DNA of 38,251 bases from Bacillota bacterium (GTDB taxonomy: Bacteria; Bacillota; Thermosediminibacteria; Thermosediminibacterales; Thermosediminibacteraceae): contig QGUT01000003.1 of the NCBI GenBank assembly GCA_003242255.1, forward strand, positions 1-38,251. The letters run 5' to 3'. The notes beneath the pieces are model-generated. The model was given only the letters and a program-made list of their open reading frames with translations, had not been told where the DNA came from and did not search any database. The translations under genes and the position numbers were made by a program. Below, piece by piece: positions 31,915 through 38,251 of the stretch (the stretch's first letter is position 1; each line of letters opens with the position of its first letter).

Positions 31915-33067
31915 CTGCTTCTCCGGAATAAGCGGGGACATGTTCCTGGGGGCCCTTCTGGACCTGGGAACCGATGAGAGGGCTTTTTTAGAGGAACTGA
32001 AGAAACTCCCCCTTTCCGGGTACGAGATAGAGATTAAGAAGGGATTGAAAAAGGGCATCTCGGGCACCGACGTCGCCATCCGGTCTTCCGAGCACCATCC
32101 GCACCGGGGCCTGAAGGAAATCTACGACATAATCGACAGGAGTTCTCTCAAGGCCGAAGTAAAAGAAATGAGCAAGGAAGCCTTTTTAAGACTTGCCCGG
32201 GCGGAGGGCAAGATCCACGGCAAGGCCCCGGAAGAGGTCCACTTCCACGAGGTCGGTGCCGTGGACTCCATAGTGGACATCGTGGGGAGTTGCATATTGA
32301 TGGACATGGTAAAGCCTGACCGGGTGGTTGCGTCCCCTGTCAACGTGGGGAGCGGCACGGTGGAGTGCGCCCACGGGGTGCTGCCGGTGCCGGCTCCGGC
32401 GACTTTAGAGCTTTTAAAGGGCATCCCCGTTTACGCCCGGGGCGAAGAGGGGGAACTCACCACTCCGACCGGTGCCCTGCTCCTCTCCATCTTTGCGAGC
32501 GAGTTCGGACCCATGCCGGCGGGAATTCCGGAAAAAGTAGGCTACGGCCTGGGCAAAAGGGACCGGGAAAGCCCCAACGTGCTGAGGGCCGTGCTACTGA
32601 AAGCGGAGGGCGGGGACCTGGAAAAAGACAGGGTCCTGGTGATGGAGGCCAACATCGACGACATGAACCCTGAGTTTTACGACGAGGTCATGGAAAGGCT
32701 CTTTGCAAGAGGGGCCCTGGATGTCTTCCTCACCCCCATCGTGATGAAAAAGAGCAGGCCGGCGGTGAAGCTCTCCTGCATAGTGCCCCTCGACAAAAGG
32801 GAAGAGATCGCCAGGGCGCTCCTTGAGGAGACCACCACCATCGGCGTGAGGTACTACGAAGTGGAAAGGTACAAGCTGGACAGGACCATCGAGCAGAGGG
32901 ATACGCCCTGGGGGCCGGTGAAGGTGAAGGTCCTGAAAAGAGGCGGAAAGGTGGTGCGCACCTCCCTGGAGTTCGAAGACGTGCGCCGCATATCGCGCGG
33001 CCTTGACATCCCGGTCCTTAAAGTTTACAGCGATATAACCGCGTTCCTGAGCAAAAAAGATGAATAA
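31895..33067 (+). CDS. larC: Nickel-insertion protein LarC, single uninterrupted frame
   Basis: 390 residues in one frame. It starts with the family signature MKLLYLDCFSGISGDMFLGALLDLG, has a His-rich stretch (SSEHHPHRGL), then EEVHFHEVGAVDSIVDIVG and NVGSGTVECAHGVLPVPAPAT. The C-terminal half (VLVMEANIDDMNPEFYDEVMERLFARGALDVFLTP) is the part that Lactobacillus reaches only by a programmed frameshift; here no shift is needed. LarC inserts Ni into the thiolated cofactor in a CTP-dependent reaction. AGGAGG (31881-31886) precedes ATG 31895. It ends the larEBC run; gltX has its own promoter. Confidence 0.95.
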   Translation: MKLLYLDCFSGISGDMFLGALLDLGTDERAFLEELKKLPLSGYEIEIKKGLKKGISGTDVAIRSSEHHPHRGLKEIYDIIDRSSLKAEVKEMSKEAFLRLARAEGKIHGKAPEEVHFHEVGAVDSIVDIVGSCILMDMVKPDRVVASPVNVGSGTVECAHGVLPVPAPATLELLKGIPVYARGEEGELTTPTGALLLSIFASEFGPMPAGIPEKVGYGLGKRDRESPNVLRAVLLKAEGGDLEKDRVLVMEANIDDMNPEFYDEVMERLFARGALDVFLTPIVMKKSRPAVKLSCIVPLDKREEIARALLEETTTIGVRYYEVERYKLDRTIEQRDTPWGPVKVKVLKRGGKVVRTSLEFEDVRRISRGLDIPVLKVYSDITAFLSKKDE

Positions 33068-33080
33068 CCCTTGAAAAATA

Positions 33081-33089
33081 TGTTATAAT
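33081..33089 (+). promoter_or_regulatory. Extended -10 promoter of gltX
   Basis: TGTTATAAT (33081-33089) is a perfect TGn-TATAAT extended -10. No good -35 is visible (TGAATA at 33061-33066). Confidence 0.6.
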
Positions 33090-33121
33090 GACTACAAAAA
33101 AAGGAATTGGGAGTGTTTTAA

Positions 33122-34621
33122 ATGACGGAAAAGGTCAGGGTAAGATTTGCACCCAGTCCTACCGGCAGCCTCCACATAGGCGGCGCTAGGACTGCCCTTT
33201 TCAACCTGCTTTTTGCCCGCCACAACGGTGGAACCTTCATCCTCCGAATAGAGGATACGGATACCGAACGCTCCACGGAAGAGTCGGTGGCCCAGATCAT
33301 CAGGTCCATGAAGTGGCTGGGCCTGGACTGGGACGAAGGCCCGGACAAGGGCGGAGAATACGGGCCCTATTTTCAGTCCAAGCGACTCGAACTTTACAGG
33401 AAAGAGGCCGAAAGGCTGGTATCCGAGGGCAAGGCCTACTACTGCTACTGCACCCCGGAGGAGCTGGCAGCCCGCCGGGAGGCCATGCTGAAGGCCGGGA
33501 AGGCCCCGAGGTACGAAGGCCACTGCCGCAACCTGAGCGAGGAGGAGCGGAAGAAGTACGAGGCCGAGGGCCGGAAGCCCGTCATAAGGCTGAAAGTTCC
33601 GCAGGAAGGCCAGACGGTGGTGGAGGACATCATCCGCGGCACGGTGGTATTTGAAAATTCGGTGCTGGACGATTTCATCATAATGAAGTCCAACGGCGTG
33701 CCCACGTACAACTTCGCCTGCGTGGTGGACGACCACGCCATGGGCATAACCCACGTGATTAGGGCGGAGGAGCACCTTTCCAATACTCCAAAGCAGATAA
33801 AGGTGTACGAGGCCCTGGGCTACGATCTTCCCAAGTTCGCCCACGTGCCCATGATCCTCGCGCCGGACCGGAGCAAGCTGAGCAAGCGCCACGGCGCCAC
33901 GTCGGTCGAGGAGTTCCGGGACCAGGGTTACCTGCCGCAGGCCATAATAAATTATCTGACCCTTTTGGGCTGGTCGCCGCGGGACGGCGAGGAAATAATG
34001 CCCCTGGAGAAGGCCATAGAGGAATTCACCCTGGACAGGGTAAACAAGACGGCGGCCATCTACGACGTCAAGAAGCTCACCTGGATCAACAGCCACTACC
34101 TGCGGGAGCTGGACCTCGATTACATAACCTCCGAGACCATTCCCTTCCTGGTCAGAAAGGGCATAATCGACGAAGAAGAGTCGAAGAGCCGTTACGATTA
34201 CATCAAAAAGGCCGTGGAGATCTCCCGGGACCGGGCCAGGACTCTGGATGAACTGGCCGATTCCATAGCCTTCTTCCTGAAAGACGTGGAAGAATACGAG
34301 GAAAAAGGGGTAAGAAAGCATTTCGCCAAGGAAAATGCCGCCGACCTCCTCTTGAAGGGCGCCGAAGCCCTGGAAGCTTTGGACAAGTTCGACAAGGAGC
34401 AGGCCGAGATTGCCTTCAGGAGCCTGGCCGACTCTTTAGGAGTGAAAGCGGCGGAGATAATTCACCCGACCCGCCTTGCCATAACCGGAAGGACCGTGGG
34501 GCCGGGGCTGTTCGACATCATCGAACTCCTGGGCCGGGAAGAGACCGCAAGGCGGATGAAAAAGGCGGCCAGGTGGATAAAGGAGAGCGGAGATTTCGCA
34601 AAAGCCGGAGGTGGTGACTGA
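33122..34621 (+). CDS. gltX: Glutamyl-tRNA synthetase
   Basis: 499-residue class Ic synthetase. The HIGH motif is in RFAPSPTGSLHIGGARTALFN (H18-G21) and the KMSKS-like motif is KLSKRHGATS. The Glu/ATP site region FILRIEDTDTERS is also present. It charges tRNA(Glu). Whether it also misacylates tRNA(Gln), as many Firmicute enzymes do, cannot be told here. GGGAGTG precedes the ATG. An extended -10 promoter is ~30 bases upstream. The HD-domain gene follows two bases after the stop, with its ribosome site inside the gltX end. Confidence 0.97.
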   Translation: MTEKVRVRFAPSPTGSLHIGGARTALFNLLFARHNGGTFILRIEDTDTERSTEESVAQIIRSMKWLGLDWDEGPDKGGEYGPYFQSKRLELYRKEAERLVSEGKAYYCYCTPEELAARREAMLKAGKAPRYEGHCRNLSEEERKKYEAEGRKPVIRLKVPQEGQTVVEDIIRGTVVFENSVLDDFIIMKSNGVPTYNFACVVDDHAMGITHVIRAEEHLSNTPKQIKVYEALGYDLPKFAHVPMILAPDRSKLSKRHGATSVEEFRDQGYLPQAIINYLTLLGWSPRDGEEIMPLEKAIEEFTLDRVNKTAAIYDVKKLTWINSHYLRELDLDYITSETIPFLVRKGIIDEEESKSRYDYIKKAVEISRDRARTLDELADSIAFFLKDVEEYEEKGVRKHFAKENAADLLLKGAEALEALDKFDKEQAEIAFRSLADSLGVKAAEIIHPTRLAITGRTVGPGLFDIIELLGREETARRMKKAARWIKESGDFAKAGGGD

Positions 34622-34623
34622 AG

Positions 34624-35208
34624 ATGGCCAGGGTCCCCACGAGAGACGACGCCTTTGAGCTCCTCAAAAAATACACGAAGAGCGAAAACCTAATAAAGCA
34701 CGCCCTGGCGGTGGAATCGGTAATGCGCCATTTTGCCGAACTTTTAGGGGAAGATGCGGAAAAGTGGGGCATAATAGGCCTGGTGCACGACCTGGACTAC
34801 GAGATGTACCCCGACCAGCACTGCGTAAAGGTGAGGGAAATCCTGGAGCAGGAAGGCTGGCCCGAAGACTACATAAAGGCCATCCAGAGCCACGGCTGGA
34901 AAATATGCGTCGACGTGGAACCCACTGAAAGGATGGAGAAGGTCCTCTACACCATCGACGAACTCACGGGCCTCATCGCCGCCACGGCCCTTATGCGGCC
35001 CGACAAGAGCATCATGAGCACCACCTTAAAATCGGTAAAGAAAAAGTGGAAGCAGAAGAGCTTTGCGGCTGGAGTGAACCGGGAGGTCATTGAAGAGGGG
35101 GCGAGGATGCTCGGAATGGACCTGGATCAGGTCATAGAAGAGACCATAAAGGGCATGCAGAAGGTCGCATCGGAAATAGGACTCCTGGGCGATTTCAAGG
35201 CCGAATAA
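34624..35208 (+). CDS. HD-domain putative phosphohydrolase
   Basis: 194 residues. The HD metal-site motif is split as usual: H in LIKHALAVESVM (about 26), HD in GLVHDLDYEMYP (about 55-56), then a His in QSHGW and a later Asp in TIDELTGLIAA. HD-domain proteins of this short type hydrolyse phosphate esters or nucleotides; the substrate is unknown. GGAGGT (34608-34613) lies at the end of gltX, and only two bases separate the genes, so it is co-expressed with gltX. A modest terminator-like hairpin follows. Confidence 0.86.
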   Translation: MARVPTRDDAFELLKKYTKSENLIKHALAVESVMRHFAELLGEDAEKWGIIGLVHDLDYEMYPDQHCVKVREILEQEGWPEDYIKAIQSHGWKICVDVEPTERMEKVLYTIDELTGLIAATALMRPDKSIMSTTLKSVKKKWKQKSFAAGVNREVIEEGARMLGMDLDQVIEETIKGMQKVASEIGLLGDFKAE

Positions 35209-35215
35209 GATTTTC

Positions 35216-35240
35216 GGGGGCTTCAAAGCCCTCTTTATTT
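35216..35240 (+). terminator. Modest terminator-like hairpin after the HD-domain gene
   Basis: GGGGGCT (35216-35222) pairs with AGCCCTC (35227-35233, one G-U pair) around a TCAA loop, followed by TTTATTTAT. The ribosome site of the next gene is close behind, so read-through is likely. Confidence 0.5.
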
Positions 35241-35261
35241 ATACAGGACGGGGTGAAATCG

Positions 35262-36239
35262 ATGCTGTACATTTACAATAAGAGCACGGATCCCTATTTC
35301 AACTTAGCAGCGGAAGAATACCTTTTAAAAGAATTTCAAGAAGAAATCTTCATGCTCTGGCGCAACGATTCGTCGGTCATCATCGGCAAGAATCAAAACG
35401 CCTTAGCCGAGATAGACCTGGACTACGTGAAAAAGAACCGCATAAAGGTGGTGCGGCGGCTCTCGGGAGGCGGCGCCGTCTTCCACGACCTGGGCAATTT
35501 GAATTTCACCTTTATAGTAAACGAAGGCCTCTCGAGCTTCGCCGATTTCAGGAAGTTCACCGAGCCCATAATAGAAGTCCTTAGGGAACTTTCGGTCGAC
35601 GCCGAATTTTCCGGGCGCAACGACATAACCATAGATGGCAGGAAGATCTCGGGGAACGCCCAGTACTGCTACAAAAACAGGATTCTCCATCACGGGACGC
35701 TCCTTTTTTCCTCGAGCATCCGGGACCTTTCGGCGGCCTTAAAGCCCAGGAGCCTGAAATTCGAGGACAAGGCCGTAAAATCGGTGGAAAAGAGGGTGAC
35801 CAACATCAGCGAACACCTCAAAAAACCCCTCACCATAGAGGAATTTATCGACCTCATCATGGACCACGTGAAAAGGGGCAAGGAAGGAAGGGTGTACGAG
35901 TTCACTCCGGAGGACGTAAAAAAGATAGAAGGACTGGTGAGGGAAAAGTACGGCACCTGGGAGTGGAATTTCGGCGAATCTCCCGAGTACAAATTCAGAA
36001 ACGAGAAAAAATTCCCCGGGGGCACCGTAGAGGTCCACCTGAACGTGGAAAAGGGCAGGATAGAGGATGTGAAATTTTACGGGGACTTTTTCGGTAAGCG
36101 CGACGTGGCCGAAGTGGAAAGGCTTTTGAAGGGGGTAAGGCACTCCGAAGAGGCCATACGGGAAGCGCTGATGGGCGTAAATACCGCAGACTATTTTGCC
36201 AACATCTCGGTGGATGAGCTTTTGAGCCTGTTCTTTTGA
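35262..36239 (+). CDS. lplA: Lipoate-protein ligase A
   Basis: 325 residues. The N-terminal catalytic domain has FNLAAEEYLL, MLWRNDSSVIIGKNQNA, the lipoyl-AMP loop VVRRLSGGGAVFHDLGNLNFTF and DITIDGRKISGNAQ with the catalytic lysine, then HHGTLLFSS. The C-terminal accessory domain (about 240-325) carries KFPGGTVEVHLNVEKGRIEDVKFYGDFF, as in LplA of Firmicutes. It activates lipoate with ATP and attaches it to carrier domains such as GcvH or E2 subunits, none of which are in the window. ATG 35262 has GGACGGGGT upstream; GTG 35253 is in frame but falls in that site. Confidence 0.95.
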   Translation: MLYIYNKSTDPYFNLAAEEYLLKEFQEEIFMLWRNDSSVIIGKNQNALAEIDLDYVKKNRIKVVRRLSGGGAVFHDLGNLNFTFIVNEGLSSFADFRKFTEPIIEVLRELSVDAEFSGRNDITIDGRKISGNAQYCYKNRILHHGTLLFSSSIRDLSAALKPRSLKFEDKAVKSVEKRVTNISEHLKKPLTIEEFIDLIMDHVKRGKEGRVYEFTPEDVKKIEGLVREKYGTWEWNFGESPEYKFRNEKKFPGGTVEVHLNVEKGRIEDVKFYGDFFGKRDVAEVERLLKGVRHSEEAIREALMGVNTADYFANISVDELLSLFF

Positions 36240-36365
36240 AAAAATTAAAAATTTTAGGCAGGGTTGAAGGATTTTTCAAAGGCATGTCGAAAGACTTCCT
36301 TAAATAAAGATTTATTAAAATATTTAACAAACCCTACCTTCTTTTTTAGAGACTTAGTTAAAAAT

Positions 36366-36371
36366 TATAAT
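36366..36371 (+). promoter_or_regulatory. Possible -10 element for galT-galK
   Basis: TATAAT at 36366-36371, 17 bases after a weak TTTTTA (36343-36348). The rest of the 152-base gap after lplA is A/T-rich. It holds an imperfect long-range inverted repeat, GGCAGGGTT (36257-36265) against AACCCTACC (36330-36338), of unknown meaning. Confidence 0.4.
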
Positions 36372-36391
36372 TAAGTTCCGAGGGAGACGGC

Positions 36392-37972
36392 ATGGATTGG
36401 AGAAATTGCGCCTTTGAAATAGAGCGGCTGCTCAAATTCGCCCTTAAGAAGGAATTGATCGAGGAACCGGATGTCATCCCAAGCCGCAACGCGCTCCTGG
36501 ACCTCTTCAAAATCCCGGTCCCTTACGAAGGGCCGGTGCCCGACGAAGTCCCGGATACCCCTTACGAAATTTTGAAGAACCTCCTGGACTACGCGTTAAA
36601 AATCGGGCTCATCCCTGAAGATACCCAGACTTACAGGGACCTGATGGACAGCAGGATCATGGGGCTCCTGATGCCGCGGCAGTCGGAAGTCATAAAAAAG
36701 TTTTACGCCATCGCCTCAAAAGAAGGCATACAAAAGGCCACCGACTATTTTTACCGGCTCTCCTGCGATTCCAATTACATCAGGATGGACCGGATATCGA
36801 AGAACATATACTGGCAGGTCCCTACGGAATACGGAACCCTGGAGATCACCGTAAACCTTTCAAAGCCGGAAAAGGACCCCCGCGAAATCGAACTGGCGAG
36901 GAAATTAAAGCCCTCCGGCTACCCGAAATGCGCCCTCTGCCTTGAAAATGTGGGCTTTTCGGGGAATTTAAACCATCCGGCGAGGCAGAACCACCGGGTG
37001 ATTCCCGTGAAAGTGGCGGGGGAGCAGTGGTACTTTCAGTATTCGCCTTATGTGTACTACAACGAACACTGTATCCTGTTTTACGAAAAGCACGTCCCCA
37101 TGAAGATCTCCGAGAAGACCTTCGAAAGGCTCTTCGATTTTCTGGAGCAGTTCCCTCACTACTTTATAGGCTCCAACGCGGACCTGCCCATCGTGGGAGG
37201 TTCCATATTGGCCCACGAACACTTCCAGGGGGGGAGGCACGTTTTCCCCTTGGATAGAGCCCCCGTCGAGAGCTTCTACAAGCACCCTCGCTTTCCGGAT
37301 GCCAGGGCCGGTATAGTGAAATGGCCCATGTCCGTAATCAGGCTGTCCGGACGGGACAGGAGCAGGCTCGTGGATATATGTTCCTATATCCTTTACCGCT
37401 GGAAGGAGTACGACGATGCGAATGCGGACATCCTGTCCCGCAGCTTAAAAAACGGCGAAACCGTCTTCCACAACACCATTACCCCTATCGCGAGGATCAA
37501 CCGGAGAGGGGAACTGGAGATAGACCTGGTCCTTCGCAACAACAGGACCACTGAGGACCACCCTTACGGCATCTTCCACCCCCACGAGGACCTGCACCAC
37601 ATTAAGAAGGAGAACATAGGCCTCATCGAAGTCATGGGGCTCGCCATCCTGCCGGGGCGGCTAAAATACGAACTGGAGGAGATCGAAAAAATTTTACAAG
37701 GGGAGAGGGCTTTTTCAGGGGACCGCTGCGGCCCGGAAGACCCCCTGTACAAACACAAAGAGTGGATAGAGGAACTCGTCGCAAAATACGGGAATAAGTG
37801 CAGCGAGAAGGAAGCCAAAAGCATCATAAAGCAGGAAGTGGGCAATAAATTCCTGAAAGTCCTGATGGATGCGGGGGTATTCAAGCGGGACGAAAAAGGA
37901 AGGAGCGCCTTCGATAAGTTTATGAGTGAAATCGGTTTTGAGAAATCAGGAGGGGAGGGCCCAGATGATTAA
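36392..37972 (+). CDS. galT: UDP-glucose--hexose-1-phosphate uridylyltransferase, class II
   Basis: 526 residues, the length of the Firmicute class II GalT rather than the ~350-residue E. coli type. The C-A-L-C motif (KCALCLENVGFSG) and the His cluster SILAHEHFQGGRHVFP near the active site are present. It exchanges UMP between UDP-glucose and galactose-1-P in the Leloir pathway. GAGGGAG precedes ATG 36392. It overlaps galK by 8 bases at its 3' end, so the two are coupled. No galE or sugar transporter is seen before the window ends. Confidence 0.95.
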   Translation: MDWRNCAFEIERLLKFALKKELIEEPDVIPSRNALLDLFKIPVPYEGPVPDEVPDTPYEILKNLLDYALKIGLIPEDTQTYRDLMDSRIMGLLMPRQSEVIKKFYAIASKEGIQKATDYFYRLSCDSNYIRMDRISKNIYWQVPTEYGTLEITVNLSKPEKDPREIELARKLKPSGYPKCALCLENVGFSGNLNHPARQNHRVIPVKVAGEQWYFQYSPYVYYNEHCILFYEKHVPMKISEKTFERLFDFLEQFPHYFIGSNADLPIVGGSILAHEHFQGGRHVFPLDRAPVESFYKHPRFPDARAGIVKWPMSVIRLSGRDRSRLVDICSYILYRWKEYDDANADILSRSLKNGETVFHNTITPIARINRRGELEIDLVLRNNRTTEDHPYGIFHPHEDLHHIKKENIGLIEVMGLAILPGRLKYELEEIEKILQGERAFSGDRCGPEDPLYKHKEWIEELVAKYGNKCSEKEAKSIIKQEVGNKFLKVLMDAGVFKRDEKGRSAFDKFMSEIGFEKSGGEGPDD

Positions 37973-38251
37973 ACCGGTAGTGGAGTCTCTGGAAAAGTTT
38001 TACGGGAAAAATGGCGAGAGCATAAGGGTTTTTTACGCTCCCGGGCGGGTGAATCTCATCGGGGAGCACACCGACTACAACGGAGGTTATGTGTTTCCCT
38101 GCGCCATCGATTACGGCACCTACGCCGCCATAAGGAAGAGGAACGACCGCAGGATCTTTCTGGCCTCCTTGAATTTCGACCTGAAGGTGGAGCTGGACTC
38201 GGACCATATTTTTTACGACAAAGGCCACGATTGGGCCAATTACCCCAAAGG
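37965..38251 (+). CDS. galK: Galactokinase, N-terminal part (3' end outside window)
   Basis: About 95 codons are present before the right edge. After a short helix (VVESLEKFYG) comes the galactokinase signature APGRVNLIGEHTDYNGGYVFPCAID, which binds galactose. The ATG at 37965 is inside the end of galT with AGGAGGGGAGGG just upstream. The ATP-binding GHMP motif would lie beyond the window. It phosphorylates galactose to Gal-1-P for GalT. Confidence 0.96.
   Translation, partial: MIKPVVESLEKFYGKNGESIRVFYAPGRVNLIGEHTDYNGGYVFPCAIDYGTYAAIRKRNDRRIFLASLNFDLKVELDSDHIFYDKGHDWANYPK

Noticed and set aside
31895..33067. Programmed frameshift in larC as in Lactobacillus
   Set aside because: The gene is one continuous 390-codon frame containing both the LarC1- and LarC2-like parts.
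33092..34321. Long minus-strand open frame (409 codons) across gltX
   Set aside because: It is antisense to an unmistakable gltX, its translation has no recognisable domain, and it reflects the codon bias of the gene opposite. The same holds for other long antisense frames at 15994-16989, 22336-23352 and 15014-15856.

Overview
The window looks like chromosomal DNA of an anaerobic, probably thermophilic Firmicute of the Thermosediminibacter/Thermoanaerobacter kind. This is inferred from gene content only: three PTS-related loci, RpiR and LicT/GlcT-type regulators, a DegS/DegU pair, RecD2, an archaeal-type fructose-bisphosphate aldolase/phosphatase, strong G-rich ribosome binding sites and frequent TTG/GTG starts. 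Nearly every gene is on the + strand, packed into short operons. No tRNA, rRNA, insertion sequence, CRISPR array or phage gene was seen, and no gene-free stretch exceeds 300 bases.

Region 1 (1-13.6 kb) is an amino-sugar locus. It begins with the 3' end of nagA, then a convergent EamA-type exporter, a PRD antiterminator and an RpiR/MurR-like regulator. A lactose/cellobiose-family PTS (IIB, IIC, IIA) follows, then ChbG-type deacetylase, BadF-type GlcNAc kinase, AnmK, MurQ and a GH4 6-phospho-glycosidase. A second transcript carries a NagE-like PTS IICB, a free IIA(Glc) domain and an uncharacterised barrel-like protein. Together these would bring chitobiose, GlcNAc and anhydro-MurNAc (chitin and peptidoglycan fragments) to GlcNAc-6-P/GlcN-6-P, with MurQ releasing lactate. 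The leader of nagE has a recognisable RAT antiterminator hairpin overlapping a terminator, the expected target of the antiterminator encoded at 1.5 kb. Paired operator-like boxes precede both the RpiR gene and the first PTS operon.

Region 2 (13.6-17.1 kb) has fthC-guaA and then FBP aldolase/phosphatase behind tandem extended -10 promoters. Region 3 (17.1-23.8 kb) has a methionine/SAM flavour: an NSS transporter with a 32-residue MetS-like partner, MTA phosphorylase, a PPC/DUF296 protein, a class II aldolase, a HEAT-like repeat protein and metK. Region 4 (23.8-28.1 kb) is signalling: a DegS/DegU pair, a small membrane-anchored orphan, a possible attenuated leader or small RNA, and a membrane GAF-GGDEF diguanylate cyclase. 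Region 5 (28.1-38.25 kb) has recD2, larE-larB-larC (nickel-pincer cofactor synthesis), gltX with an HD-domain gene, a lipoate-protein ligase, and galT-galK, with galK cut by the window end.

The least explained items are the 26.2-kb leader/sRNA, the structured leader of the NSS transporter, the matching hairpins ahead of the two PTS IIA cistrons, and the barrel-like protein behind nagE-IIA.
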